Numbered from the stretch's first letter, positions 11,411 through 23,138 are shown. The stretch is 64,000 nucleotides of DNA from Xiphydria camelus (GCA_963678675.1 OY783193.1:2301501-2365500), one strand, 5' to 3'. The notes: generated from the letters alone by a model not told the origin. Numbers and translations are program-made.

Positions 11411-11840
11411 ATCCATATGTGGTTTTGGTCATCATATGGATTACATATGATTTCTATATTAACCATATGAAGGGTACAGGAATAAAACAGGGAATGTCCA
11501 CTTTTCGTCGAAAATTGGGTTTTCATCGCTATCTATAGTAGTTTGTGTACTTTTTGGTGGTAGGACTGTTACAGGAATGAAATGATAGATGTCCACAGAA
11601 AATGCAAATAAAATATTGGTATACAGGCATAAAACAAGAGATCTCCAAGCTTAAAAAGCTTAATTTCTCAAGATTTTGTTTTTGTGATATTCCCTGTTTT
11701 ATTCCTGTACCCTTCATCTAAGGACTATATATATATATATATATAGATTTTTGTGTGATTGTATAATCCACATACAGACTGTATATGGTTAATATACAAA
11801 TCGTGTACAATCCATATGATGACCAAAACAACATATACCT
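11411..11840. mobile_element. palindromic element K1, split by K2
   Basis: The left arm at about 11411-11468 (contains GGTTTTGGTCATCATATGGA) is the imperfect complement of the right arm at about 11783-11838 (contains CCATATGATGACCAAAAC). A second inverted-repeat element, K2, lies between the arms, followed by a TA run at about 11728-11745. It has no coding capacity. Confidence 0.65.
11469..11715. mobile_element. inverted-repeat element K2 nested in K1
   Basis: Ends GAAGGGTACAGGAATAAAAC and its near-exact complement GTTTTATTCCTGTACCCTTC, a terminal repeat of about 27 bases, around a 247-bp body. The first seven bases (GAAGGGT) are the same as those of family E, which may indicate related transposases (inference). 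Confidence 0.75.
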
Positions 11841-13524
11841 AGATCATACAGCACTTTTGTGTCTGCGACGTTTCACCTCAAGGAGCCCTATTACTGCAGG
11901 GACTCACTGTCAAAATTACTAATCCTTTTTCTCCGTGCGACTTCCGACGGAAAAATCGCGGTGGAGTCTCGGCTAATTTTCTCAGCGAGATAAGTCGAAA
12001 GGTCGCGTCCCGATATTTTCCAGCGTTTCGGAGTACTTCCCGCGCCGGTCGAAATACGCGGCGCGGAAAAAAGCACGTTAATCTCCGTCCCCTCTCCATT
12101 AACATCGCCGTCAACCGCGCGGAATGCCCCGCGAGTTAAAAATCGCCGCGCACAAGGGTCGAGCGGAAAATCCACCTCCTTGTTATACGCAGGTGTGGAC
12201 CGTTCGCGAATTACCATTTCAGATTTTATTGCGCGCGCGCGTATGCAACGGCAACGCGGCATCTCTCTATTATTGCGCGCGTCATTTTGCTGGTTCGGAA
12301 TGGTTGGAATTTAGCGCGCGTTTGATTTACGAGGGCGTTACACCTGCAATAGTTACTACCCGCGCACGCGCTGCGTTGCACTTCGCTACGGGGAAAGCAT
12401 TAATCGGTATAGCGAAACCTCGATAGGCGGCGTTTCTTCCTCCGACGAGCCTTTGTCACTTCGCCGAAATGACACCGACGACGACGACGACGACGCCCGG
12501 CGATCCGCACTCGGAAGTCTCCTCGAAAACCCGGCGGAAGTACTTCCCACGGGATGGCAACTCCCTCCTCCTCTCGCCCCTTCAGAAATTAAATAACAAT
12601 TCGCGAATTTCGCGCGCGAGCCTTCGCCGCGATCTCCCGAGGGTCCCTAAACGAAGAAGGGGGCGTGGCGGTCTCGCTGTCTGTCGCTCTCGACAATTCT
12701 CCAAATCAAATTCAATCGCTGCAAATGAAATATACGAGTAATCGTGTAAAGTGGGATTTCGCGGAGGAGAGGACGGGGGGTACGGCTTTTCTTCCTCGTT
12801 CGTCCTGAAGATTTGCCGAGGCTCCATCTACCCGCGCGCGCGTGCGTCTCTTCCCCCATTCGTAACGTCACTCTCTTCCTCCTTCGATCTTCCCGGCTGC
12901 CGCAAGGTGGCATCCTTCGCGTCTCGCCCGCGACGGCGGAGAAGGCAAGGGCGAATTTAATAAAGTACCTCGGTAGGTGGATAGATACCCGGATAACTAC
13001 CGGGACGGAGGCGACTAACTCCTGCCTTTCATCAAGCGCTGGCAAACTAACTGCTAGTCGCGCGTCGCGCGTGAAACTTGGTAAAAGTTTGCGAGTTCGA
13101 ATGGCGTGTGTTACACGTACAACGATCCCGGGAACTTGTCGGAGTGCGGGTGTATGGGATATGCGAACGTGTGCTTCCGGGACGGAGTAATCGCCCGGGT
13201 AATACGAGCGCGAAGAAACTGTCAATCTTGCATCGTTCTAAGTATGCATTTTTTCTTGCGCTTTTGAAACCAGACGCCCGGCATCTTCCCCGAGGGAAAT
13301 TCGAAGTTTTTCTTCGGTTAGAGAGAAGTAACCAGAGCGCGGGGGATTTAATTTTCTTCTTAACGAATGGCGATTAGTTTTTTCCTATAGGTACGTCGCA
13401 ATATCAGCAGCGGCGTGTACAGCGTTTGCGAGAGCAGCGTCGAGCGTATCGTCGCGCGTGTTCTTATCATTACATTTCGGACCATCGGGAAGGGAGAGAA
13501 AAAATTACGTTTAACGTTTATCTA
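11841..13524. other. gene-free CpG-rich stretch
   Basis: Strongly CpG-rich from about 11930 to 13210, with ACG triplet repeats near 12477-12496 and GCGC runs. Many frames up to 192 codons overlap on both strands. None has a recognisable domain and I see no credible exon. Confidence 0.4.
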
Positions 13525-13759
13525 CATTGTAGAAAAAATTGGTAAGTATTAAACTTAATATAACCTGATATAAAGCTTTTATCCAATACGTGATAATGAA
13601 AATTAACGTCCGTACTCAATTGCGAAGTTTATATTTAATCTGATATAAGTGTATATAAAGTTCACACGATAACGGAGTATATTAATTTACATAATTGCAT
13701 GTATTAAAAAAAAAAGCTTCATACGAAATTATATTAAAAATGAAATTTTTCTCACGGTG
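13525..13759. mobile_element. possible TA-flanked foldback element
   Basis: Ends CATTGTAGAAAAAATT and AATTTTTCTCACGGTG (complement CACCGTGAGAAAAATT) form imperfect terminal repeats, with TA on both sides. The 235-bp AT-rich interior has repeated TGATATAA words. Only this copy was found, so it rests on the ends alone. Confidence 0.45.
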
Positions 13760-14836
13760 TACAAATTACGAATATCGACGGCAGAAGCTCGGCGTGTGTC
13801 GATATCGCGAGAAGCGAAAGGGAACGTCGTACGGATGACACGATAGCGTAATAATCCGAATCGAAGCGAAGCGTCCCGAAGATTTTATCACCCTCCGCGA
13901 CGAACAGACCGAAACCGAAGGAGAACCTAATTATAGCCAGATACATGCCGACACCGTCTCGATCCCGTACACACAGAGGGAAAACGTTGGCGCGCATATT
14001 TTCGCGAGAGATACAACGTCGCGACGCACAAGGAGGCCGTCGAGACGAGATTCGTTGATCCAACCGAAGGAAAAAGGCGCGGCAGGGGTGAGCGGGGTAG
14101 GAAATCTCCGAAATGGAGGGGCTGGACACGCGGAGGGGGATGAGGAGGCATACAAAGTCGAAAGGAGGGCAAGAGAGGGTCGATCGCGCGGCGGAGCGAG
14201 GAGGGGGATGAAAAACAAACGATTGAATTTATTGGAAGTGCTTCTGGAAGTAATGTCCCCTATTCGGCGCGCGCGCCCCCCCCCCTCCCTTTCGACATCC
14301 GACTCAATCACGCTCGTTTCACGCGGGAAGACGGATTTGGGGAAGTCGGGGTCGCGGCGGGCGTCGATGTTTTTGGAAAAAAAGCGAGTCGCTCGTTATT
14401 ATTGTTTTCTTGATAGGAGAATTGTGTAATTCAGGAAATTGAAAGCCTGAAAGCGTCGCCTCGACGGATCCGAGTTCGACGAACGATAAGACGCGACATA
14501 CATATATACATGCATACATATGCATATATAGGCGTCGACAAGAGTAGATACGTATTTGAACATCTACGATAATTAGTTTACACATACAAGCGTCCCAGGC
14601 AGACGCGAGAGGCGTGGGGATTCGCGTAAATCAAACATCCCAAAGGGATCAAATCCCCGTCAGATCCGCAACGTTGATCCGGGGGTAACGCTACGAGATA
14701 GCGGGTTATTGAAACGCTTGCGCGCCACACGCGTTTGCATCGTGTACGCGGATCTACGGAGGACCTTTACATCGCGCCATCGACGATGTTAACGCCGCTA
14801 ACGCGAGAGGGTTTATTTTTACTGATCGGTATTCGT
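13760..14836. other. gene-free stretch
   Basis: CpG-rich to about 14400, with a C run near 14276-14286 and ATACATA-type low-complexity DNA at about 14500-14530. No gene or element was recognised. Confidence 0.45.
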
Positions 14837-14840
14837 TTAA

Positions 14841-15078
14841 CACTAGAACTACCGCAACCGGTCAATTTGACCGGTGTCTTACTCAGAGTTCCATTCAACC
14901 TCAATTATTTCGTAACCCGTGAGGTTTTTGTCAAAATTGGCAGAATACTTTTTTGTAGAGCACATTTCGGTCTACAAAAAAGTTCTGTAGCAGTGTAGAC
15001 GAAAAATCCACGGATAACGAGATAATCACCCGTCAAAACGACCGTCTTATAAAGCGCGACCATTCGGTAGTTCTAGTG
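14841..15078. mobile_element. TTAA-flanked (piggyBac-type) miniature element 2
   Basis: The terminal inverted repeat CACTAGAACTACCG / CGGTAGTTCTAGTG (14 bp, perfect) is bounded by TTAA at 14837-14840 and 15079-15082. The 238-bp body contains the inner palindrome ACCGGTCAATTTGACCGGT near the left end and a second stem around CTTTTTTGTAGA/TCTACAAAAAAG. It is non-coding. Its termini differ from the other two TTAA-flanked elements in the window. Confidence 0.85.
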
Positions 15079-15343
15079 TTAATTCTTCCACGTATGCAAA
15101 AAAAAGAAACCAGCAATTTTTAATGTTTCATCCAGTGATGCTGAATTCACAAATTGCGCTGGAGGCTTTCAACGCGCACAAAATTGCGATAAAACTACCA
15201 ACAATTTGACGCGAAAGCACAAATTCCATAAAAAATGTACCTATAGGAAAATCACGATGAATATTGTAGAATCGCAATAAGACATCGTAAAATCAGAATA
15301 TGTCTCCTAAATTCCCAATTGTTTTTGAATTTCACAATTGTGT

Positions 15344-15594
15344 GAAGGGTGTAACTTCTAATTAGTCTATGTGCCATATTTGGAAAAATATATATTTTGC
15401 TTGAAAACGATCGTAAGTGCAAACCCCAATGCATCTGAAAAGGGTCTATGTGCAAAAGCATACGTAGAGGCTTAAAACTCAAAAATTTGCAAGACATGCT
15501 CGACTACATTCCTTTGAAGCATCTGCCTGCGCTTTTGTCGATTTTCCCAACTTAAGCTTTTTGGCATTTAGACTAATTAGAAGTTACACTCTTC
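15344..15594 (-). mobile_element. family E inverted-repeat element, copy 1
   Basis: Ends GAAGGGTGTAACTTCTAATT and AATTAGAAGTTACACTCTTC. The interior (CCCCAATGCATCTGAAAAGG, GCATCTGCCTGCGCTTTTGTC) matches 41449-41700 in inverted orientation over about 250 bases. The flanks here are not a clean duplication, unlike the second copy. Confidence 0.75.
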
Positions 15595-15662
15595 AATTAG
15601 TATTGTAAATTTAATTCACAAATTCTTGTTGAAAGCTTTTAACATTTTCTAACACTGTATAG

Positions 15663-15843
15663 AGTAAACCGAGGCGACATGGATTACAGGCCGAGTCGGA
15701 TCATACATCTATATTTCTTAAATTGTGGCGAAAATGAGCATTCCGATTGTTCGATTGAAGTAATACGAACGATCGAAATGCTCATTTTCAACACGATCAA
15801 ATAAATATGGATCTATATATGGTCCGATTCGCCTCGGTCTACT
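15663..15843. mobile_element. imperfect palindromic element
   Basis: Outer ends AGTAAACCGAGGCG and CGCCTCGGTCTACT pair. The arms continue inward through GAAAATGAGCATT and AATGCTCATTTTC to a centre near 15760. The total is about 180 bp. No second copy was seen in the window. Confidence 0.65.
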
Positions 15844-16654
15844 CCTTAACCAAATTTATTAGTCGAAGCAAACAAATCTGCATTCCCCCATCCGTATAAA
15901 CGCCGATTTAATTAAACATACAATTTCTTGTTTCCGAGTTCAGGTGCAATATCTGATTGCACCGGAGTATCTATCGATTCCCCAGGAAAAATACCAAATT
16001 ACTGCGTAATTCTGTAGAGCTTCCTGAGTGGGAATCATAGCTTATGCTAATCATACCGTAATTCGTGCAGTTCCTCTTTCTACCTGCGGGCGAACGCCTC
16101 TCGAGATTTCCGCACGAGACGCGAATTTCCGCAGGTACCTTTATCGTAGCCGTCGCTCGTTAGCGTCGGGGATCGCGCGCTCGCGCGAAACCGAAAAAAC
16201 CTTTTAAAGTAATAAGACCGGCGCGGGTCGTAACTCCATTGTGTAAGCCGGGCCAGAAGTGCGTTGCCGTGTCATCAAGCGCGCGAGATTCCGCATGTAG
16301 GTGCGTTTCGGCGACCCTTCGGTTTCTCATATCGCAACGCGCGCCGCGACGATTCTTTTATTTTCGGGTAGACACGCGTTATTCGCTTACTCTCGCGCGG
16401 GCGTGATGCAAAAAGTCTCCCCCCCCCCCCTCTCGCCTCTCCATTCCGGAGATTCCATTTCCCGCGATATATAATAGGTGCGCTCGGCGTTCCTACGCGT
16501 TTTCCGCATTAGCGGCTGAGCGAGCGAGCGAGCGCGCGCGCCTTTTCCTTTCATCCCCGCCTGTCTCGCTAATTGTCGTAATTAATATAGGGATTTCTCG
16601 CGAGCGAGACGCGTGCGATGGAGATTTGTACGGGGCGCGCTTACCGCGGCGATG
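15844..16654. other. gene-free stretch
   Basis: AT-rich to about 16060 and CpG-rich afterwards, with a C run near 16420-16430 and a GCGA/GCGC repeat near 16518-16540. No gene or element seen. Confidence 0.45.
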
Positions 16655-17135
16655 CACGGAGAAAAAGTGATTAGTAATAATTTTAAGCAAACTTTCGTTG
16701 ATAAGGGAATAACGAAATATTTGTATTGCGGCAACAAGTCAAGTTTGGCAGTCACAACCAAATATTACGTTGCTACAACCAACATTTATTTGTCGTAACC
16801 AAAAGTTTTGTCGTTTTGATAACAACATATTTCGTTGTTCCCGTATCACATGAAGAAAAAAAATAATAAATCATAGCATTCATGAGGTTTGTCGTAAATT
16901 TCGGGACAAGTCGAATTTATTGTCACGATAACTACAGTCTTAGTAAAAATTACGGTAAAACTTGCAGTAGAAGTATAGCAAGCGTTACTGTAATTTTTAC
17001 TAAAGTTGTAGTTGTCGTAACAATAAATTGGCCTCGTCCCGAAATGTATCATAAACTTTGTAAAAAAATGCTACGATTTAATTTTCTCCATGCAACCAAA
17101 GTTTGACTAACATTACTAATCAGATTTTCTCGGTG
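16655..17135. mobile_element. foldback element G, interrupted by family H
   Basis: Starts CACGGAGAAAAAGTGATTAG and ends CTAATCAGATTTTCTCGGTG. Both arms run on through TAAT and AAACTTTCGTTG / CAACCAAAGTTT. A family H element occupies 16849-17092 near the right arm. The AT-rich interior does not code. Confidence 0.65.
16849..17092. mobile_element. family H element, copy 1, nested in G
   Basis: The ends CATGAAGAAAA and TTTTCTCCATG are degenerate inverted repeats. The interior is palindromic around GTAAAAATTAC / GTAATTTTTAC, with the family words GGGACAAG, CGAATTTATTGTCACGAT and AATTGGCCTCGTCCCGAAAT. The same words occur at 29196-29657 and 63626-63836. Confidence 0.7.
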
Positions 17136-19539
17136 TGCGCGTCGACGCTGTTTGAATGACGCGCGGTGCTCATGGTTTACGGAGAATTTAAGGGAGGTCG
17201 CTCTGGATTCATTTCTTATCCTACTGGCATCGTATAACTAAGCAGAAAATACATAAGTAACCCGAGCAAAGATGGCGCGCAGCATTTTCTATCTCTGCTT
17301 CTCTCTATCCACATTCCCACCTCCCTCGCACACACGCAGCCACCCTCTCGTTCTCCCTTTATCGTTCCCGCTCCGTCGAGAAGAACAGACGGGCCTCCCA
17401 TGCTCCTTCTCCTCCTCCTCCTTCTACAGCATTCGAGGCATGCCCTATAAATTGATATAACGCACGAGACAAGTGTGCACGGGTTTTGAATGTTAACCAA
17501 CTCGTTCGCCTCGACGTGTTCGCGTGGTAGTCGACATTTTGCTCCCCCCCCCCCCCCCCCGCGTGTCGCTTAGGTTGCGCGTTATTTTTCGGCACTGGAA
17601 ACGCAGTACTCGTCCTTGATTCGAAATTGGGACGGGAAAACTTCTCATAGGCGGATCGCGCGCTTATACGATCGGCGCTTCTCTCCGCGGACAAAATGCT
17701 AAACTAATTTATTATTAAATTCCAGCCGAATAGGAATTCCGGATGAAATTAAATTTCTAACCCGCCGGAGAAGAGAGGGTGGGCTCGTAATTAAAATCCC
17801 GCGGAATAAAACACTCGGATTGAATTAGTTTTGCAATCTCCAGACGGATGAACGTGTAATTTAACTCAACGCGGAATTACTCGGTAATCAGATTTCCATT
17901 GCAAATTAATTCGGAAATTTACGTAATAAAGTATCGTAGGTCGATATGGACCGAGCGCTATTCTCGCCACGGCTGCAATTATATCAGCAATATACCTACC
18001 GATCTAATAACACTCGAAAAAAATGCCCCGTTCAAAAATGTGTCTCGTACGGACGAGTATCACTGGAACTCTGTACGCGCAATGCGCCCAATTCTCCGCA
18101 GAAAAGGTGCAAGCTCATCTCCCAAAGTTGCGCGATAAGCGTCGAACATCGCGAATGATTAAACCGCTTGCAACGGAGGAAGTACTCTCATCAACGACGC
18201 TCCATTCTCAATGCTCGAAACACTTCAGGCGCGCGCGTCCATAGAGGCGAGGAAGGAACAACCGCGCTAGGGCCGGTGAGCATCAAGAAACGAAAAAAAA
18301 AGAAACAGTCGTTCCTTCGAGCGCGATTCGACGTTCGGGTCTGGGGGATTTTCGCCGGAGGGGGAATGTATCGTATAAACGGCCGCGGTGTTAGAGCAAG
18401 GCGCACCCCGACGACCCTGCAGCGGGGGAAGAGCCGCTGCACACCCCTGCTGCCCCCGCCGCCGCGTTTCCACATTATGGAGGCTCATAAAACGCACCGT
18501 AAAACTGAAGAAATTAAAAGTTTGAAACTCGCCTATCTGAAATGAGCACTCCAGTCGTATAACGGCGCGGGCACGGCGGGAGGGGGGCGTGTGTGTGCGT
18601 GCAAATACGTACGCGCGTGTGCGTCGCGGGCATTGCACGCGGGGATAGACGTATCGTATGATTCGCGGAGGAGCACGGTGTCCCTTCCTCCCGCCTCCCT
18701 CCTTTCCTCTTTCAATCCCCCCCCCCCCCCACGCTACCGAGCGAACCTTAAGCGAACCGCAATCATCCCACTCAGCCGACAATATTGTACGACGTTGATC
18801 CCCGTTCTTTCAGGAATATACTTACGCCTCTCGCGCGCGCGCGCGTTCTCGACGTTAGGAGAGAAAGAGAGGGAGGAAGGAGGGGAAGGGAAGGGATTTC
18901 CATCCGACTCCCGCGTAAGCGGTTTTCCTCCCCGTTCGTATACCCGAGTTGCGAATCGCGTCTAATAAGCGACATCCGCTGAGATCTCTCGCGCATGTTC
19001 GGTACTTCTTTTTTTTTCGTGGCGTTTAATGCGCATACAGCGGCGTTTAGATCGTATCGGTGCAGGGGCGACGCGACGGCAGGTACATCGGCGGGAAGGA
19101 TTTTGGAAGAAGCAGAGGTTGGTACAGTTGACGTCTCTCTTCTGCGGGGAGAAGTTCTTTCCGTTTTTTCTCGCTCCGGTATTCCGAGCACACGTGGTTA
19201 TAAACGTCGTCATTAGTGAGTCTCGGACGTTCCTTTTCGTCGGCGCAGCTGCAGCCGGGCTCGCGGGAAAAAGGGATCCGTCGTAAAAGAAAAGACGACT
19301 ATCGAAAGCCGACCGGTTATTGGAGTATAAAAAGTTTATCAGCAGGCGGACGAAGTTTATCGTACGTGGGACTGCAATAATAACGCGATACCGAGAAAAG
19401 ATTCTTTGGCCCGAATAACGAGTATATCTCTTATCGCGGTAACTCTTGTGATATAATTAGCGTGTAGGCCGATAAAAAATTTAGTTTAATCAGCTACAAA
19501 TATTGTTAATTGACCCGAATTATAGTTTTATCGTATCGA
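17136..19539. other. gene-free stretch with homopolymer runs
   Basis: CpG-rich DNA with pyrimidine-rich patches at 17290-17430 and 18680-18735. C runs lie at 17544-17560 and near 18717-18730, and a GCGC run near 18831-18844. Open frames up to 171 codons overlap on both strands without motifs. No gene recognised. Confidence 0.4.
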
Positions 19540-20096
19540 TGAAGTAATGGGTGGTTGCCTTTAGCATTTTCGCAAAAATCGAAATCCATGGAATCGAATT
19601 CTCGATTGATCGATTCGATGTATTTTCTTTGTGCCGATTCCGAAAATCCCATACTTATTGAGAAGATCTGCAAGGAGCATCGAAATATCGATCATTTCCC
19701 GACAAAAAAATCCTCTTGCACAAAATCACTGATAACTTGTATTTCCTCTGAGATAGCAACCTGATTAACCATGCTTTTCACAATCAGTGCAGAAAAATAC
19801 ATCGGATAGGGTAGACGAGAGATTGATTTAGAAGATTTCAATTTCCGGCAAAATTCTCCAAAAAATCGAAATCTGGAATCGAATTCTCCATCGCCGTGTC
19901 CGATATATTTTTTTGCGCTGATTCTGAAAGTACCTAACAGATTTATTGACGAAATCTCAAGGAAAAACCGAGAGATATCAATGATTTTCTGAGGAAAAAA
20001 TCATCTCATCGACGAAATCGCTGATATCTTATGCTTCCTTTGAAATATCCACCCGATAACCGTGCTCTTCGCAATCAGTGCGAGGAAATAACTCAG
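19540..20096 (+). repeat. repeat J, two tandem diverged units
   Basis: Two diverged copies of a unit of about 290 bp. The marker CAATCAGTGC recurs at 19781 and 20072, preceded each time by a line like CCGTGCTCTTCG or CCATGCTTTTCA. Other shared words are AAATCGAAATC and GGAATCGAATTCTC. A second tandem pair of the same family lies at 40205-40720. No termini or coding frame seen. Confidence 0.65.
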
Positions 20097-21595
20097 TTTC
20101 TTTTATCGACGCATGTACATTCTAATTCGCCCGCACGATTTCAACTCGCGAATGGAATCCCTCCCAGGATTCTTCCAATTTCACTTTAACTCCCCCGTTT
20201 TCGGAAATAAGTGGGACTCGCCCCGCGCCCCGCGTTCCGCCATGTCTATCCCCCTAGAATTTCAGAGTGCGTTTCTCGCGAAACGCAACTGGGCACTCCT
20301 AAATATTGCATTATATTCGAGCTGCTTTACGGCATTTTCATCGCGGCCCCCTGCATAAGTAAAGCGTCGTACAGACGCACGGGTCTTATACCTAACATTC
20401 CCTCGCAATACCCCCTCACGCCCAGCTTTGATCTTCGCTCCGTTCCATTTCCCTCCCATCCACCCCCTCCCTCGCCCCACCGCTTTTCGAAAGCCCGTAA
20501 ATATTACAGGGGCGTGCAAAACGCCCGGAGTTCAAATCCCCGCTGTCAAAGTTACAAATTGTCTTCGCGCGTTTTTCCACCTTTCTTCTCCGGGCGAGAT
20601 AATTCCTCGCGGCTCTCGCTCACCGCGGAAATCCCTGGAATTATCGAAATTCTCCATAGGTACAGGGAGATACGTACAGGAATCCGCGTAACGATACAGA
20701 TATATATATATATATATACGCGACTGCATCGCGCGCGCTTCGATTCGACATTGTTCTCGCGGTATTCGCGCCGTAATCAAATCGAGCTCCGAACGAACGA
20801 TAGTAATAAAGAACAATCCACCCTCCGACGCGCAATATCTTCGAATTAGCGGGAAATTCGACCGCCCGCGTTCCGCGCGCATCGCGGCTCGGCTGACCGG
20901 GAATGCGGAATTTGGAAAATTCCAAACTCCCCGACGGCGGCGCGCGCCCGGTCCCTTTCGGGTGTTTCGTAAAAATTGGGGATTCGCCGTTGCAAATCGG
21001 CGATCGCGCGAAGCACCCTTCGCGACGGGACTCTGATATTGACGTCGCTAAGTGCAATTTATTCGAACCTTCGTCGTTCGGGGGAAAGGCGCCTCGAGAA
21101 GGAAAGCGGGTCACGGAGTTCTTAAAATTGCATGTGTCGACGTGTGTGAAAGGTCGAGCAGCGACGTCAAGACTCGGTTGACGGGCCTTTTCTTTAGACC
21201 GAATAGTCGAGAGAGAGATAGAGAGAGAAAGAGAGAGACGCGGATGGATTTCTCTTCTTTGGAACACCTTCGTGTCTTTTGAGTCGAGAATGAATTTCAA
21301 TGTCCCGATACATGTTCCTTGTTGCCAATAATGGGGAGAAAATTTAAGACTTTAATTTTCCACCATTGCTGAGATTCTGGGGATTGGTATATACGCGTTG
21401 GATCGTGCATAAGTAGGTAGATATATATTTAAGAAGAATGTGAGTATACATTTCGATGATCTACGTCCGCGCACTGGCAGCTCTCCAGCCGAACTGACGA
21501 ACTGGCCTGAAGTCCTTACGGTATCTAAAAATTTTTAGATAGGTTAACCTAGGAAAAAGGTCCTGCCAATGGTTTGCTTGGTGTTTTAAGACTAA
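20097..21595. other. gene-free CpG-rich stretch
   Basis: Frames up to 219 codons overlap on both strands in CpG-rich sequence and show no domain. A TA run lies at about 20701-20718 and GA-rich DNA at 21208-21240. No gene recognised. Confidence 0.4.
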
Positions 21596-21620
21596 TGGTG
21601 CCCATCCACGTACAGGCGGA

Positions 21621-21807
21621 CTGCAGTCCCGGACTGTGAGCGATCCCGCCTGCAGTCCAAATTTCGCCATACACGTACAGTTCGCCTGCAGTCCGTCGCC
21701 TGCAGTCCGTCGAAACTGTTAGAAAACTGTACGTGTGTGGCGGTTGATCTGCAGTCCAGGCCTGTCGTGCTAAACTTTCATTGATATAAAAAATTGTCTA
21801 TCAGTTG
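21621..21807 (+). repeat. left-arm direct duplication, unit 1 (with 22025-22212)
   Basis: About 187 bases repeated 404 bases downstream at 22025-22212 with few differences. Each unit contains a CGCCTGCAGTCCGT doublet (in tandem), then AAACTGT and GTGTGGCGGTTGATCTGCAG. These short words are candidates for transposase-binding subterminal repeats (inference). Confidence 0.8.
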
Positions 21808-22398
21808 CACTCCAGGGGCACCTGTACGGTACCCGGGCGGTTCGACGCTCTCATTCCACGGGCGGTTGATCCTTCCACTCGAGCGGCGCCTCTATGGCAT
21901 TCGGGCGGTTTGGTACACGATATGTTTTATTTCCGATCTGCGAAAAGATTAGCGGTGCTGCTACAGTGCCGTCTACATATAAAAAACGGAATCTGCAGGA
22001 ACAGTAAAAACGAGAAAATTGATGCTGCAGTCCCGAACTGCGAGCGATCCCGCCTTCAGTTCAAATTTCACCATACACGTACAGTTCGCCTGCAGTCCGT
22101 CGCCTGCAGTCCGTCGAAACTGTTGGAAAACTGTGCGTGTGTGGCGGTTGATCTGCAGTCCGGGCCTGTCGTGCCGAACTTTCATCGATGTTAAAAATTT
22201 TCTGTCAGTTCAGGGGGGAGGAAAGGTGATGGAGGGGCTGGAAAGAGGGAAGGGAAGGGGAGCGGCGGCGGCGGCTTCGCCCTGGCTGGCAGACGATTGG
22301 TGGGGGACGGAGTTTTGAGCCGATCGTCGATCCGAAAAACTATTTTATATACTTTGACACGCGTGCGGGGAACGGAAAAGGGAAAGGCGCAAAGGGGG

Positions 22399-22740
22399 CC
22401 GCGGAAGGAAGCGGTGGAAGGCGCAAAGGCGCCGCGGTCGGGAAGGCGTGAAAACGCCGCGGAAGGAAGCGGTGGAAGGCGCAAAGGCGCCGCGGTCGGG
22501 AAGGCGTGAAAACGCCGCGGAAGGAAGCGGTGGAAGGCGCGAAGGCGCCGCGGTCGGAGAAAGGCGTGAAAACGCCGCGGAAGGAAGCGGTGGAAGGCGC
22601 GAAGGCGCCGCGGTCGGAGAAAGGCGTGAAAACGCCGCGGAAGGAAGCGGTGGAAGGCGCGAAGGCGCCGCGGAAGGAAGCGGTGGAAGGCGCGAAGGCG
22701 CCGCGGTCGGGGAAGGCGTGAAAATGCCGCGGAAGGAAAA
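22399..22740. repeat. 58-60 bp GC-rich minisatellite
   Basis: Successive CCGCGGAAGGAAGC starts at 22399, 22457, 22515, 22575, 22635, 22668 and 22727 give periods of 58, 58, 60, 60, 33 and 59. The 33-base unit is an internal deletion. The 60-base units differ by GAGAAAGG replacing GGGAAGG. Each unit carries short palindromes (GGCGCGAAGGCGCC). The long repetitive open frames here on both strands (such as 22191-22991) come from the repeat and are not evidence of a protein. Confidence 0.9.
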
Positions 22741-23060
22741 GGGGGGAAAGAAAAGGGAACCCAAATGCGAATCGAGTCGTCTATTGGAAGAGTCCTAAGA
22801 AGGACTGAGGGAGGTATCCAGGCGTCTCCCTCGACGCTCGAGTGCCCGCTACGCTCAACGCCCGCTCTTATATACCTAACGCGGAGGGGACCGTTATCGG
22901 TCCTATTGGCCGGTAACGGTCGAGTGGGGGCGACTTGCGGCAGTCTCCCTGATTGGCGCGACGTGACGTGCTCGACGCTCCGCCGCACCAATCCCCCGCG
23001 AGCAGGCCAGTGTCCACTGCGCGCTGCCCGAGAGCGTCAAGCGCTCTCTAAAGACTAACT

Positions 23061-23095
23061 ATGCTATGCTATGCTATGCTATGCTATGCTATGCT
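23061..23095. repeat. (ATGCT)7 microsatellite
   Basis: Seven exact pentanucleotide copies in the interior of the large transposon. Confidence 0.95.
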
Positions 23096-23138
23096 AGGGA
23101 CTTATACTTATAAAAATGACGCACGTCAACTTAATATA

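Noticed and set aside
22399..22740. A regularly spaced repeat that could be taken for a CRISPR array
   Set aside because: The whole 58-60 bp unit repeats with no unique spacers, and the genome is eukaryotic.
22191..22991. A 266-codon repetitive minus-strand frame (RAFHRFLPRR repeats) and similar plus-strand frames
   Set aside because: It is produced by the 58-60 bp minisatellite; unit lengths of 58 would shift frame between units, so no repeat protein is being maintained.
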